Positions 44,314-53,456 of a stretch of 64,000 bases of DNA are shown one piece after another (the stretch's first letter is position 1; each line of letters begins with the position of its first letter). Below the pieces are notes generated by a model. It had not been told where the DNA came from, made no database searches, and saw only the letters and a program-made list of their open reading frames with translations. Origin of the DNA: Microbacterium oleivorans (GTDB lineage: Bacteria > Actinomycetota > Actinomycetes > Actinomycetales > Microbacteriaceae). Position numbers and translations under genes: made by a program. The stretch spans positions 930,001-994,000 of the forward strand of contig NZ_JAMBOV010000001.1 in NCBI RefSeq assembly GCF_023715745.1. The letters run 5' to 3'.

Positions 44314-45678
44314 ATGAGCGATTACGCCGTCATCGACCCCGCCACGGGGCAGACCCACGCCACCTACCCGACCGCGACCGCCGACGAGGTGGAGAGCGCA
44401 CTCGCGCGTGCGGACGAGACCGCCCGCGGGTGGGGGCGCACCTCCACCCCCGCCGAGCGCGCCGACCTGCTGCGCCGCGTCGCGCAGCTGCACCGCGAGC
44501 GTCGCGAGGAGCTCGCGAAGATCATCGTCCGCGAGATGGGCAAGCAGATCGACGGGGCGCTCGGCGAGGTCGACTTCGCCGCCGACATCACCGAGTACTA
44601 CGCCGACCACATCGACGAGATCACCGCCGACACCCCCGTCCCCATCGACGGCGACGGCACCGCCGTCATCCGCAAGACGCCCCTGGGCGTGCTCCTCGGT
44701 GTCATGCCGTGGAACTTCCCCTACTACCAGGTCGCCCGCTTCGCGGCGCCGAACCTGGCGCTCGGCAACACGATCCTCCTGAAGCACGCGCCGCAGTGCC
44801 CCGAGTCGGCAGCCGCCATCGAGGCGATGTACCGTGACGCGGGCTTCCCCGAGGGGGCGTACACCAACGTCTACCTGACGAACGAGCAGGCCGCCGACGT
44901 CATCGCGGACCCGCGGCTGCAGGGGGCCTCGGTGACCGGCTCGGAGCGTGCCGGTGCCGCCGTCGCCGAGGTCGCCGGACGGAACCTCAAGAAGGTCGCG
45001 CTGGAGCTCGGCGGGTCGGACCCGTTCATCGTGCTCTCCACCGACGACATCGACGCCGTCGCACAGGCGGCGGTCGACGCGCGTCTGGACAACACCGGCC
45101 AGTCGTGCAACGCGGCCAAGCGCTTCATCGTCGTCGACGGCCTGTACGACGCGTTCGTCGAGGCGTTCACGGCCAAGATGTCGGCGGCGAGCGTCGGCGA
45201 CCCGTGGAGCTCCGACACCGTCCTCGGGCCGCTGTCCTCGCTCGCCGCCGCCGAGCGTCTCGAGAAGCAGATCCAGGATGCCGCGGCCCAGGGCGCGACG
45301 ATCGTCACCGGAGGCACCCGTGACGGCGCGTTCTTCGCGCCGACCGTGCTCACCGGCGTCACGCCCGAGATGGACGTCTACCGTGAGGAGCTGTTCGGTC
45401 CCGCAGGCGTCGTCTACCGGGTCGCCGACGAGGACGAGGCGGTCCGCCTCGCCAACGACACCCCCTTCGGGCTGGGGTCGTACGTCTACACGACCGACCC
45501 CGAGCAGGCGACGCGCGTCGCCGACAAGATCGACGCAGGCATGGTCTACGTCAACCTGGTCCTCGCCGACGAGCCGGGGCTGCCCTTCGGCGGCATCAAG
45601 CGCAGCGGCACCGGCCGCGAGATGGGGCTGCTGGCGGCGGACGAGTTCGTCAACAAGAAGCTCATCCGCGTCGGCTGA
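44314..45678 (+). CDS. Aldehyde dehydrogenase (Sad/SSADH-like)
   Basis: 454 residues, shorter than the preceding enzyme and more like the Sad/YneI branch. Active-site Cys265 is in TGQSCNAAKRF and the base Glu in LELGGSDPF; MPWNFPYYQ is typical of this branch. A GTG at 44290 could add eight residues, but GAGGAG shortly before the ATG at 44314 favours the latter. It is the last gene of the operon, followed by a perfect 44-bp palindrome. Succinic semialdehyde or 4-aminobutanal is the likely substrate. Confidence 0.88.
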   Translation: MSDYAVIDPATGQTHATYPTATADEVESALARADETARGWGRTSTPAERADLLRRVAQLHRERREELAKIIVREMGKQIDGALGEVDFAADITEYYADHIDEITADTPVPIDGDGTAVIRKTPLGVLLGVMPWNFPYYQVARFAAPNLALGNTILLKHAPQCPESAAAIEAMYRDAGFPEGAYTNVYLTNEQAADVIADPRLQGASVTGSERAGAAVAEVAGRNLKKVALELGGSDPFIVLSTDDIDAVAQAAVDARLDNTGQSCNAAKRFIVVDGLYDAFVEAFTAKMSAASVGDPWSSDTVLGPLSSLAAAERLEKQIQDAAAQGATIVTGGTRDGAFFAPTVLTGVTPEMDVYREELFGPAGVVYRVADEDEAVRLANDTPFGLGSYVYTTDPEQATRVADKIDAGMVYVNLVLADEPGLPFGGIKRSGTGREMGLLAADEFVNKKLIRVG

Positions 45679-45682
45679 CGGG

Positions 45683-45726
45683 ACGACGAGGGGGCGGCAT
45701 CCGATCGGATGCCGCCCCCTCGTCGT
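45683..45726. terminator. Perfect 44-bp palindrome, bidirectional terminator
   Basis: Two exact 22-base arms meet with no loop at 45704/45705 (centre CCGATCGG). It is placed five bases after the operon stop and six before the end of the convergent TPR gene. The inner part again contains GGCATCC/GGATGCC. Confidence 0.82.
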
Positions 45727-45731
45727 GCGTC

Positions 45732-48524
45732 TCAGATCGAGACCGTCGCGCGGATCTCCGCTGCGTCGGCGTGGCGTCCGAGGCTCTCGTAGACGTCGCC
45801 GAGCTCGAGTGCCGCCTGCTGGCGGACGGGCTCGTTCTCCCCGGCGTGGTCGAGGGCCGAGCGGTACGCCGCCACCGCATCGGCGGGCCTCTCCGCGCCG
45901 ACCAGGAGCCGGGCCGCCAGCAGTTCCGAGCCGGCGCCGGACGGCGCATCACCTGCGTGGGCGAACGCGTCCGCCGCCTGCAGAGCGGTGGCCACCGCCA
46001 CGTCGGTCTCGCCCCGGGAGGCGAACAGCCGCGCGCGCGTGTCGAGCACATCGGCGACGTACCAGTGTGCGTCGTTCGCGCGACCGAGGGCGAGCGACTC
46101 GTCGACGACGGCGACGGCGTCCTCGTCTCCGCGCTGCATCTTGGCCTGTGCGAGCAGGTGCAGGGCTTCGGCGAGAAGCCCCACCTGATCCTCGCTGCCC
46201 CGGATCAGGCTGATCGCGGTGTCGAACGCGAGCACGGCGTCGTCGAACTCGGCGAAGTTGCCGAGGTGACGCCCCTGCTGCACGAGCGCGTGCGCCTGCC
46301 CCTCGGCCTCGCCGGCCTCCTCGTGCAGGTCGGCGGCGAATCCCCACGCGCCGACGGCGTTGCCGTAGTCGCCCGCGCCCTCGTAGGCGCGGGCGATCAG
46401 GCCGACGGTGATCGCCCGGGACCCTGCGGGGACCTCGGCTGCCGTCTCCTCCTGCAGCACCTCGTGGAGCGCGTCGGTCGCCTCCTGGGGCATGTCCGCC
46501 GCAATGAGCGCTCGCCCGAGCCGGTAGCGCGCATGGGCGGTCGGCGCGCCGGCGGACTCGAACCGCTCCGCTGCGGACCGATACCGTCCGGCGGCGAGGG
46601 AGGCCGCTCCGGCGTCTTCGTGCAGCGCACCGGCGAGCAGGAACGCCTCGCCCACGCGCAGGTCGTCGGCGCCGAGCGAGAGCAGCAGCCGCACGGCCTC
46701 GTCGGCGTCCGCGGCACCCGCCTCGAACTGCTCGGCGACGCCGCGCAGGCGCGCCCGCGACGCGAGCGTCCGTGCGCGGCGGCCGTCGCTCAGGGGTGCG
46801 GCCAACAGGTCGGCCGCCAGTTCCCGTGCGTCGTCGAACTGGGAAGCGGATGCTGCGGCATCCACTTCGAGCAGCCGCACACCCTGCTCACGGGACTCGT
46901 CGCCGGCCTCGGCGAACAGCAGGGCGGCCGTGCGCGCGTGCTCGCGGGCTTCGGCGAAGGCGCCCTCGTACATCCGTGCCACGGCGAGCGTCTGAAGCAG
47001 GTCCGCGCGCACCTCCGGGGGTGCGGCCTGTGCCGCGCCGACCTCGTCCTGCAGGAGCGCGCCCGCCTCGGCGAGATCCTTCCCGAACAGGAGCAGACCG
47101 AGGCGCTCCTCGAGATCGGCCTGGGCGGCGTGTCCGGCCGCGCGCAGCGCGGCGATCCGCTGCGGGAGGAACGCCTCCGCCTCGTCGATACGCTCGGTCG
47201 CGACGAGGCCGCCCAGCAGGTGCGACGACAGCCTCACGCGCTCGGCGGGCGCGGCATCCGTCACCAGCTCGGTCAACGGCTGGAGGGCGGCGGACGATCC
47301 CGCGTGCGCGAGGGCGACGGCGCGCTCGAGTCGCTCCTCTCGCGTGACGGCGGGGGCGGGAGTCGCCACGGACGAGAAGTCGTGCGTGCGGATCGGGACG
47401 TCGTAGCGCTCCGCACCGGTCTCTCGCAGCCGCTCGAGGGTGCGGGTGTGGGCGTCGGTGCCGTTGCGGCGATCGAAGGCCGCCGCGATCGACGCCGCCG
47501 CCGCCCAGGCCGCAGCGGCGAGCTCGTCGACTCGCCACGGCCCGTCGTGCGTCCCGAACACCGGCGCGAGCGCATCGGCGTCGGCGCCGCGGACGGTCAG
47601 ATCCGGGTGGCCCGCCGCCCCGACGGCGTCGAGGGCGAGTGCGAACGACCCCAGCGCAGCGCCGTGCGCATCGGCGTTGAGGCCGTCGTGCACGAGCCAG
47701 GGGAGGTGCCGCTCGACGAGCGCGAGGGCGCGCGCCTCGTTGCCCGTCACCGCGCAGAACACGACGTTCTTGGCGACGATCGCGAGGTTGTCGGGGTTGT
47801 CCTTCGCGAGCCGGTAGCTCCGCAGGTGCGCGGTGCGGGCCTCGTCGAACATGCCGGCGCGCAGGTAGGGCAGGAGGATGCGCGAGAGCGCGTGCTCGGG
47901 CTCCTCGCCGCACGAGAAGCCGTTCTCGATCATCTCGCCGACGAGCCGGATGGCGTCGTCTTCCCGGCCGGTCTCGATGAAGAACCCGGCGAACTGGCTG
48001 CGCACGCACGCGTCGCAGTGGCTGTAGTCGTCGCGGGGGGTCGCCTCGAGCGTGCGCTGCAGCTCGGTCGCCTCGTCCATGCGGCCGGCGGCCCAGGCGT
48101 CCTCGAACCGCGCCATGAGCACGCCGCTCGGGCCGATGCCGGCGCGCTCGTAGTGCGCCTCCATGTCATCGAGCACCGCACCGATCTGCGCGGGGGAGAA
48201 TTCCGGCGACCCGGCCAGGGCGCTCGCCATCCACTTGTACTGCCAGAGCAGGTCGCCCGCCGGCTCGACCGTCGCCGGGAAGCGCTCGGGATCGGCGTCG
48301 TGGTGGGCGAGGCACCACGCGAACGAGGTCAGCATGAGGTCGGTGTCGCCGCTCATGTTGGCGCTCGAGGTCTGCCGCAGGCGCGCCTCGTACTCCAGCC
48401 GCTCGTCCCCGCTCTCCTGCGCGAGGGCGACCGCCTGCGCGACGAGAGCCTGCTCCTGCGGCCCCCACGGGGTGTTGTCGATCTCGTCGAAGAGGGAACG
48501 TATGCGGGTGGCGTAACCGGTCAT
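45732..48524 (-). CDS. Large tetratricopeptide-repeat protein, HSP90 partner
   Basis: Cytoplasmic, all-helical protein of 930 residues built of TPR-like repeats; clear units are FDEARTAHLRSYRLA, GDYGNAVGAWGFAADL, FDDAVLAFDTAISL and DAVAAYRSALDHA. The first 400 residues are more divergent and include HCDACVRSQ. There is no membrane segment, signal or catalytic motif. The ATG at 48524 overlaps the stop of the HSP90-family gene by four bases, so the two are made together. A scaffold or co-chaperone role for the HSP90 protein is the natural inference. A specific family name is not recognisable. Confidence 0.8.
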   Translation of the reverse strand: MTGYATRIRSLFDEIDNTPWGPQEQALVAQAVALAQESGDERLEYEARLRQTSSANMSGDTDLMLTSFAWCLAHHDADPERFPATVEPAGDLLWQYKWMASALAGSPEFSPAQIGAVLDDMEAHYERAGIGPSGVLMARFEDAWAAGRMDEATELQRTLEATPRDDYSHCDACVRSQFAGFFIETGREDDAIRLVGEMIENGFSCGEEPEHALSRILLPYLRAGMFDEARTAHLRSYRLAKDNPDNLAIVAKNVVFCAVTGNEARALALVERHLPWLVHDGLNADAHGAALGSFALALDAVGAAGHPDLTVRGADADALAPVFGTHDGPWRVDELAAAAWAAAASIAAAFDRRNGTDAHTRTLERLRETGAERYDVPIRTHDFSSVATPAPAVTREERLERAVALAHAGSSAALQPLTELVTDAAPAERVRLSSHLLGGLVATERIDEAEAFLPQRIAALRAAGHAAQADLEERLGLLLFGKDLAEAGALLQDEVGAAQAAPPEVRADLLQTLAVARMYEGAFAEAREHARTAALLFAEAGDESREQGVRLLEVDAAASASQFDDARELAADLLAAPLSDGRRARTLASRARLRGVAEQFEAGAADADEAVRLLLSLGADDLRVGEAFLLAGALHEDAGAASLAAGRYRSAAERFESAGAPTAHARYRLGRALIAADMPQEATDALHEVLQEETAAEVPAGSRAITVGLIARAYEGAGDYGNAVGAWGFAADLHEEAGEAEGQAHALVQQGRHLGNFAEFDDAVLAFDTAISLIRGSEDQVGLLAEALHLLAQAKMQRGDEDAVAVVDESLALGRANDAHWYVADVLDTRARLFASRGETDVAVATALQAADAFAHAGDAPSGAGSELLAARLLVGAERPADAVAAYRSALDHAGENEPVRQQAALELGDVYESLGRHADAAEIRATVSI

Positions 48525-50341
48525 GAGACTCCTTCGGTCGCGGGCGGTGCGTCGGCGGCGATCGCGCGGTCGACGAGTTCGGTCAGCGCCGTCGACATGA
48601 GGGCGCGGTCGTCCGGTCCCAGCGGATGATGGCCGGCCAGCAGCGACTGCACGTAGAGCAGCTGGACGCTCAGCTCGAACACTCGGCCGGGCGCGGTCGC
48701 GGCGAGCCTGCGGATCATGGGGTTGGTCCAGTTGAGGCACAGCCGCGCGGCGGGCTCGTCGACGCCTCGCCCCGCGGAGACGATGCTCGCCGCACGGTCC
48801 AGGACGCCACCCCACAGGGCGCCGCCGGCGCTCCGGGCGCGCCCGCGGTCGAGTGCGCGGAGCACCTCGGGGTCGGCGACGAACAGCCCCGGCAGCTCCG
48901 GCCGCTCGAAACTCCGGACGACGACGTCGACATCCGGCAGCGCACCCCGGGCGCGATCCTCGAGGCCGGTGGCGGTCGCGCGGTCATCGAGCGGCGGCAG
49001 GTCCAGCCGGTCGATCTGCCCGACGACGTCCACGCGCTCGACCTCGACGCCGGGGAACAGCTCGGGGATGCGGCGGACCAGGTCGGCGTCGTACAGGTAC
49101 CCGCCGTTGACGAGGACACCACTCGATGCGGTCATGCTCGCCACCTGACGGAACTCGTCGACGGTCTCGGCGAAGCGGACGAGCGGGAACCGGCGCGCCA
49201 CCTCCTCGATGCGCAGTCGCCCGGCGGTCGTCTCGACGGAGAGCCAGCGCACGATGAAACGCGCGAGCTCGTCGTCGTGGCGGACGAGGGATTTGAGGGC
49301 GACCTCGTGGATCGACACGAACTGCGAGAGTCGGACCGGATCCTGCAGTGCGAGCTCGAGGATCCAGCGACGAATCGCCTCGCCGATCTCCTGCCGCGTC
49401 TGCTCCAGCGCGTCGTCGTCGACCAGGGACTCGCGGCTGGCCGTCGGGTGCAGCGCCCCCGAGTCGACGACGGCACGTGCGAAGAACGCCCAGGCGGGGA
49501 GCAGGTCGTCGGCGCGCTCGGTCAGCAGCATCCGTCGCAGGTACACGCGGGTGCTCTGGCGGGCGCCCGGGGGAGGGGCGAAGGGCAGGACGAAGGCCAC
49601 GCCGCGGGTCTGCGTGCCCGGCACGTGCAGCGGGATGACGTCGAGCGGCTCCGCCCCGATCAGCTCGCGGCCGTAGCCGAGCTGACGTTCCAGGTCGCCG
49701 TCGAGGAAGGGTGCGCTCTCGGTCACGGTGGCCTCGCCGCCGCCGGGCAGATCGACGACGACGGTGTGCGGCAGGTATCGCCCGAACGTCTCGGCGAGCT
49801 CGAGCACCGTGCTCGTCCCGAGGAGCGAGCGCGTATCCGGTCGCGGGGTCAGGTGGACGCTCGTCCCGACGGGGACGTCACCGGTGTGCGGCGCGACGGT
49901 GAAGGTCCCGTCGGCGTGCCCGGTCCACTCGACGGCGTCACCGCCGGCGGCGCTGCGCGAGCGGATGACGATCGTGTCGCAGACCATGAAGCACGACAGC
50001 ATCCCGATCCCGAACTGACCGAGGAAGTCGCTGCGCGGCAGGTCGAAGATGTCGCGCTTCGAGCTGCGCCCCACCGTCGCGAGCAGATCGGCGACCTCGG
50101 CTTCGGTGAGTCCGATGCCGTCGTCCCGCAGGACGAACTCGGCCGACGCGTCGCTCACGGGGGTGATCCGGATGCGGCCCCCGCCGCCGTCGAGGCCGCG
50201 TCGGGCGGCGATCGCATCCACTGCGTTCTGCAGGAGTTCGCGCAGGAACACGCGCGGACTCGAATAGATGTGCCGACTGAGGAGATCGATGACCCCCCGG
50301 AGGTCGACCTGGAACTGGTGGGCGGCGGAACTGTCGGTCAC
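48521..50341 (-). CDS. Divergent HSP90-family (HtpG-like) protein
   Basis: GHKL ATPase chaperone of 606 residues. N-terminal ATP-site motifs are in place: ELLQNAVDA (Glu35, Asn39), RDDGIGLT (73-77) and GQFGIGMLSCF (108-113). The middle domain carries HPTASRESL, matching the catalytic-Arg region of HtpG. The C-terminal dimer domain is shorter and divergent, and there is no MEEVD-like tail. The GTG at 50341 is chosen because GAGGAG lies just upstream and the family start (HQFQVDLRGVIDLL) follows; the frame is open to 50416. It is coupled to a TPR protein gene. It could be the only HtpG or a specialised paralogue. Confidence 0.85.
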   Translation of the reverse strand: MTDSSAAHQFQVDLRGVIDLLSRHIYSSPRVFLRELLQNAVDAIAARRGLDGGGGRIRITPVSDASAEFVLRDDGIGLTEAEVADLLATVGRSSKRDIFDLPRSDFLGQFGIGMLSCFMVCDTIVIRSRSAAGGDAVEWTGHADGTFTVAPHTGDVPVGTSVHLTPRPDTRSLLGTSTVLELAETFGRYLPHTVVVDLPGGGEATVTESAPFLDGDLERQLGYGRELIGAEPLDVIPLHVPGTQTRGVAFVLPFAPPPGARQSTRVYLRRMLLTERADDLLPAWAFFARAVVDSGALHPTASRESLVDDDALEQTRQEIGEAIRRWILELALQDPVRLSQFVSIHEVALKSLVRHDDELARFIVRWLSVETTAGRLRIEEVARRFPLVRFAETVDEFRQVASMTASSGVLVNGGYLYDADLVRRIPELFPGVEVERVDVVGQIDRLDLPPLDDRATATGLEDRARGALPDVDVVVRSFERPELPGLFVADPEVLRALDRGRARSAGGALWGGVLDRAASIVSAGRGVDEPAARLCLNWTNPMIRRLAATAPGRVFELSVQLLYVQSLLAGHHPLGPDDRALMSTALTELVDRAIAADAPPATEGVS

Positions 50342-50415
50342 CGGGCTCCTCGAGATCGTTGATCGTGCGTGCGCCGGAACCCCCTCCGGCGCTGCCGCGA
50401 CGCGACGGCCGAACA

Positions 50416-50421
50416 AGCCTA
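50416..50421 (-). promoter_or_regulatory. -10 box for the HSP90/TPR operon
   Basis: TAGGCT on the minus strand about 75 bases before the GTG at 50341. Confidence 0.4.
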
Positions 50422-50481
50422 GCCATGCCGTTCGGCGGTCGCGTGGGAGTGCGTGCGTTCGCCACCCCGCAAGGCATGCCG

Positions 50482-50487
50482 TATGCT
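50482..50487 (+). promoter_or_regulatory. -10 box upstream of tRNA-Trp
   Basis: TATGCT about 78 bases before the tRNA. The rest of the gap from 50341 to 50565 holds only this and the divergent HSP90 promoter. Confidence 0.45.
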
Positions 50488-50564
50488 GGTGTGCGCAGTT
50501 GTCTGCATTCTTTTGCCGTGCCCATGGGTCGGACGGGATGCGGATCCCCGGGTCGCAAGACCTT

Positions 50565-50637
<73 letters not shown>

Positions 50638-50681
50638 CGCGTCAGCGTCAGCTGACTCGAACCGAGCAACAGGTGGGTTGA

Positions 50682-50948
50682 ATGGTCCAGGATGAGCCGA
50701 ACGGCGAGGTCGTCGCTGCCAGCAGCGGCGCCACCCGTGAGAAGAAGCTCAACTTCTTCCAGCGGATCGCCCTCTTCATCCGCCAGGTGATCGCCGAACT
50801 CCGCAAGGTCGTCACGCCGACCCGGCAGGAGCTCGTCAAGTTCACGCTCGTTGTCCTGGGATTCGTCGTCGTCGTGATGGCGATCGTGTACGGGCTCGAC
50901 CTGCTCTTCACCTGGGTCACGGACATCGTCTTCGACGTGCCGAGCTGA
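50682..50948 (+). CDS. secE: Preprotein translocase subunit SecE
   Basis: Small essential subunit of the SecYEG channel, 88 residues with one membrane segment (FTLVVLGFVVVVMAIVYGL). The amphipathic helix before it, FFQRIALFIRQVIAELRKV, and TPTRQEL are the conserved SecE core. It follows tRNA-Trp by 44 bases and precedes nusG, the standard order. GGTGGG before the ATG is a weak ribosome binding site. Confidence 0.95.
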   Translation: MVQDEPNGEVVAASSGATREKKLNFFQRIALFIRQVIAELRKVVTPTRQELVKFTLVVLGFVVVVMAIVYGLDLLFTWVTDIVFDVPS

Positions 50949-51056
50949 CGAACGGACGACCATCCGTCGCGGTGACGGACGGCATCCCGGATCATCCGGA
51001 GAATCCGCCGCCTCACCGCTGAACATCGAAGCCGAACCTGCAGGGAAGTGAATGAC

Positions 51057-52067
51057 GTGACCGAAAGATATGTCGACGACGCCGACTGGTCGACCGCCGC
51101 GGAGCAGTCCAGCGAGGACGACGAGGCCCAGGAGGGCAACGTCCTGGCCGGCCAGGAGCGTTCCGCCGAGTCCGCCGAGCACGCCGCGCTGCACATCGAG
51201 GACGACGAATCCGCAGATGACGAGCCCACCGGAGAGGATGCCGTCGTGATCGAGGACCCTGAGGCCGACCGCATCGTGAACGACGCGCTCGAGATCGACC
51301 AGGCCGATGAGGCCGAGGCCGCAGCCGAGGTGCTCACCGAGTCGCTCGCCGACGAAGAGGCCGAGCGCGCCGCCGCCGCCGCCGACGAGGTCGCCCCCTA
51401 CGACGGTCCGGAGCTCGGCGAGGACGAGGACGAGGACGAGACCCCCGAGGACCCGTACGAGGCGTTCCGTCAGGAGCTGCGCTCGCTCGAGGGCAAGTGG
51501 TACGTCATCCACTCCTACGCCGGTTTCGAGCGCAAGGTGAAGGCCAACATCGAGCAGCGCAAGTCGACGCTCGAGGTCGAGGACGACATCTATCAGGTCG
51601 AGGTCCCGATGGAGGACGTCGTCGAGATCAAGAACGGCCAGCGCAAGATGGTCAACCGCGTGCGGATCCCCGGCTACGTCCTGGTCCGCATGGAGCTCAA
51701 CGAGGACACCTGGTCGGTCGTGCGTCACACGCCCGGTGTCACCGGCTTCGTCGGCAACGCCCACAACCCCACGCCCCTGCGCTTCGAAGAGGCCTTCAAC
51801 ATGCTGAAGCCCCTCGTCGAGGCCAAGGAGGTCGCCCCCGCCAAGGCCGGTGCCGCCAAGGGCTCCGCCACGCAGGCGCGTTCGGTCGTCACCGAGGTCG
51901 ACTTCGAGATCGGTGAGACCATCACGATCAAGGAGGGCTCGTTCGCGGGCCTGCCCGGGTCGATCTCGGAGATCAAGCCCGAGAGCGGCAAGCTCACGGT
52001 CCTCGTCTCGCTCTTCGAGCGCGAGACCCCGGTCGAGCTCAGCTTCGACCAGGTCACCAAGCAGTAA
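51057..52067 (+). CDS. nusG: Transcription termination/antitermination factor NusG
   Basis: Binds RNA polymerase and links it to Rho or ribosomes. 336 residues, longer than the E. coli form because of an acidic, Ala/Glu/Asp-rich extension of about 140 residues, as is usual in actinobacteria. The NGN domain begins at KWYVIHSYAGFERKV near residue 147, and the KOW domain near 285 (GETITIKEGSFAGLPG). A GTG at 51048 is possible, but AGGGAAG sits eight bases before the GTG at 51057, which is preferred. A hairpin terminator follows. Confidence 0.94.
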   Translation: MTERYVDDADWSTAAEQSSEDDEAQEGNVLAGQERSAESAEHAALHIEDDESADDEPTGEDAVVIEDPEADRIVNDALEIDQADEAEAAAEVLTESLADEEAERAAAAADEVAPYDGPELGEDEDEDETPEDPYEAFRQELRSLEGKWYVIHSYAGFERKVKANIEQRKSTLEVEDDIYQVEVPMEDVVEIKNGQRKMVNRVRIPGYVLVRMELNEDTWSVVRHTPGVTGFVGNAHNPTPLRFEEAFNMLKPLVEAKEVAPAKAGAAKGSATQARSVVTEVDFEIGETITIKEGSFAGLPGSISEIKPESGKLTVLVSLFERETPVELSFDQVTKQ

Positions 52068-52077
52068 GAGACGCGTC

Positions 52078-52107
52078 GCGAAGGCCCCGCTGCGGCGGGG
52101 CCTTCGC
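52078..52107 (+). terminator. Terminator after nusG
   Basis: Thirteen-base perfect stem around AAGGCCCCGC (arms 52078-52090 and 52095-52107) with a four-base loop. It separates nusG from the rplK promoter. Confidence 0.82.
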
Positions 52108-52133
52108 CATTCGCCCGGGGATGCCGGATGCGG

Positions 52134-52139
52134 TAGACT
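52134..52139 (+). promoter_or_regulatory. -10 box for rplK-rplA
   Basis: TAGACT about 109 bases before the rplK start. It leaves a leader of roughly 100 bases that could carry ribosomal-protein feedback, though no L1-site structure was confirmed. Confidence 0.5.
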
Positions 52140-52247
52140 CATGTGGTTTGTGTGTCGCTTCGTCGCGCGCACGGACACCACCACGACCCGGAACCGCCGG
52201 GGCCGTGGGAGAACGGGGCATCCGTCCCGCTCGTGAAAGGAAGAGGA

Positions 52248-52679
52248 ATGGCACCGAAGAAGAAGGTGACCGGCCTGATCAAGCTTCAGATCAACGCCGG
52301 TGCCGCCAACCCGGCGCCGCCGATCGGCCCCGCGCTCGGTCAGCATGGCGTCAACATCATGGAGTTCTGCAAGGCGTACAACGCCGCGACCGAGTCGCAG
52401 CGCGGCAACGTCATCCCCGTCGAGATCACCGTCTACGAGGACCGCAGCTTCACCTTCGTCCTGAAGACCCCGCCCGCTGCGGAGCTCATCAAGAAGGCCG
52501 CCGGCGTCGCCAAGGGTTCGAAGACCCCGCACACCGTCAAGGTCGCGAAGCTGACCAAGGACCAGGTCCGTCAGATCGCCGAGACCAAGATGCCCGACCT
52601 GAACGCGAACGACATCGAGGCCGCCTCGCTGATCATCGCCGGCACCGCCCGCTCCATGGGCATCACGGTCGAGGACTGA
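52248..52679 (+). CDS. rplK: 50S ribosomal protein L11
   Basis: Ribosomal stalk-base protein, 143 residues, the standard length. It binds the GTPase-centre rRNA and is the thiopeptide target. [28 protein letters not shown] is cut here to its key parts: PPIGPALGQ and [10 protein letters not shown] near residues 22-45. AAAGGAAGAGG precedes the ATG at 52248; the frame opens earlier without family similarity. It is cotranscribed with rplA. Confidence 0.97.
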   Translation: MAPKKKVTGLIKLQINAGAANPAPPIGPALGQHGVNIMEFCKAYNAATESQRGNVIPVEITVYEDRSFTFVLKTPPAAELIKKAAGVAKGSKTPHTVKVAKLTKDQVRQIAETKMPDLNANDIEAASLIIAGTARSMGITVED

Positions 52680-52692
52680 GGGGAAGATCATC

Positions 52693-53382
52693 ATGGCTAA
52701 GTCCAAGGCTTACGAAGCAGCAGCGGCGAAGATCGACCGCTCCACGTTCTACTCCTCCGAGGAGGCTGTCGCCCTCGCGAAGGAGACCGGCTCCGCGAAG
52801 TTCGACTCGACCGTCGAGGTCGCGCTGAAGCTCGCCGTCGACCCGCGCAAGGCGGACCAGATGGTCCGTGGCACGGTCATCCTGCCCCACGGCACCGGCA
52901 AGACCGCCCGCGTCATCGTGTTCGCGACCGGTCCCGCCGCCGAAGCGGCCATCGCCGCAGGTGCGGACGAGGTCGGTGGCGCCGAGCTCATCGAGAAGGT
53001 CGCCGGTGGCTACACCGCGTTCGACTCGGCGGTCTCCACCCCCGAGCTCATGGGCCAGGTCGGTCGCCTCGGTAAGGTCCTCGGACCCCGCGGCCTCATG
53101 CCGAACCCCAAGACCGGCACCGTGACCCCCAACCCGGCCAAGGCCGTAGAGGAGATCAAGGGCGGAAAGATCGAGTTCCGTGTCGACAAGCACGCCAACG
53201 TCCACTTCGTGGTCGGCAAGGCGTCGTTCACGGCTGAGCAACTCAACGAGAACTTCACCGCCGCTCTCGAAGAGATCGTGCGCCTGAAGCCCTCGAGCGC
53301 GAAGGGCCGTTACATCCAGAAGGGCGCCATCTCGACCACGTTCGGTCCCGGCATCCCGCTGGACGTCAACGCTCTCGTCTGA
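52693..53382 (+). CDS. rplA: 50S ribosomal protein L1
   Basis: Ribosomal L1-stalk protein of 229 residues, the usual length; it may also repress its own operon. Conserved segments are [20 protein letters not shown] near residue 36, [18 protein letters not shown] near 130 and SSAKGRYI near the end. It starts 13 bases after rplK. The rplJ/rplL pair does not follow; instead a terminator and an unrelated oxidoreductase gene come next. Confidence 0.97.
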   Translation: MAKSKAYEAAAAKIDRSTFYSSEEAVALAKETGSAKFDSTVEVALKLAVDPRKADQMVRGTVILPHGTGKTARVIVFATGPAAEAAIAAGADEVGGAELIEKVAGGYTAFDSAVSTPELMGQVGRLGKVLGPRGLMPNPKTGTVTPNPAKAVEEIKGGKIEFRVDKHANVHFVVGKASFTAEQLNENFTAALEEIVRLKPSSAKGRYIQKGAISTTFGPGIPLDVNALV

Positions 53383-53395
53383 GGTCACTGACAGC

Positions 53396-53425
53396 AAGGG
53401 GCTCCACCTCCGGGTGGGGCCCCTT
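53396..53425 (+). terminator. Terminator after rplA
   Basis: Thirteen-base arms with one mismatch (AAGGGGCTCCACC and GGTGGGGCCCCTT) and a four-base loop. Confidence 0.8.
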
Positions 53426-53443
53426 CGTCGTTCCCGGCATTGG

Positions 53444-53449
53444 TAACGT
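53444..53449 (+). promoter_or_regulatory. -10 box of nitronate monooxygenase gene
   Basis: TAACGT, seven bases, then the GTG at 53457: leaderless-type spacing. Confidence 0.45.
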
Positions 53450-53456
53450 CGGGAGC

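Noticed and set aside
45732-50341. HSP90/TPR pair as an anti-phage system
   Set aside because: There is no nuclease, NADase, membrane effector or mobile-element context. The pair borders a core ribosomal/transcription block, so a chaperone role is the safer reading.
51048-51056. Upstream GTG as the nusG start
   Set aside because: It overlaps the AGGGAAG that is properly spaced for the GTG at 51057.
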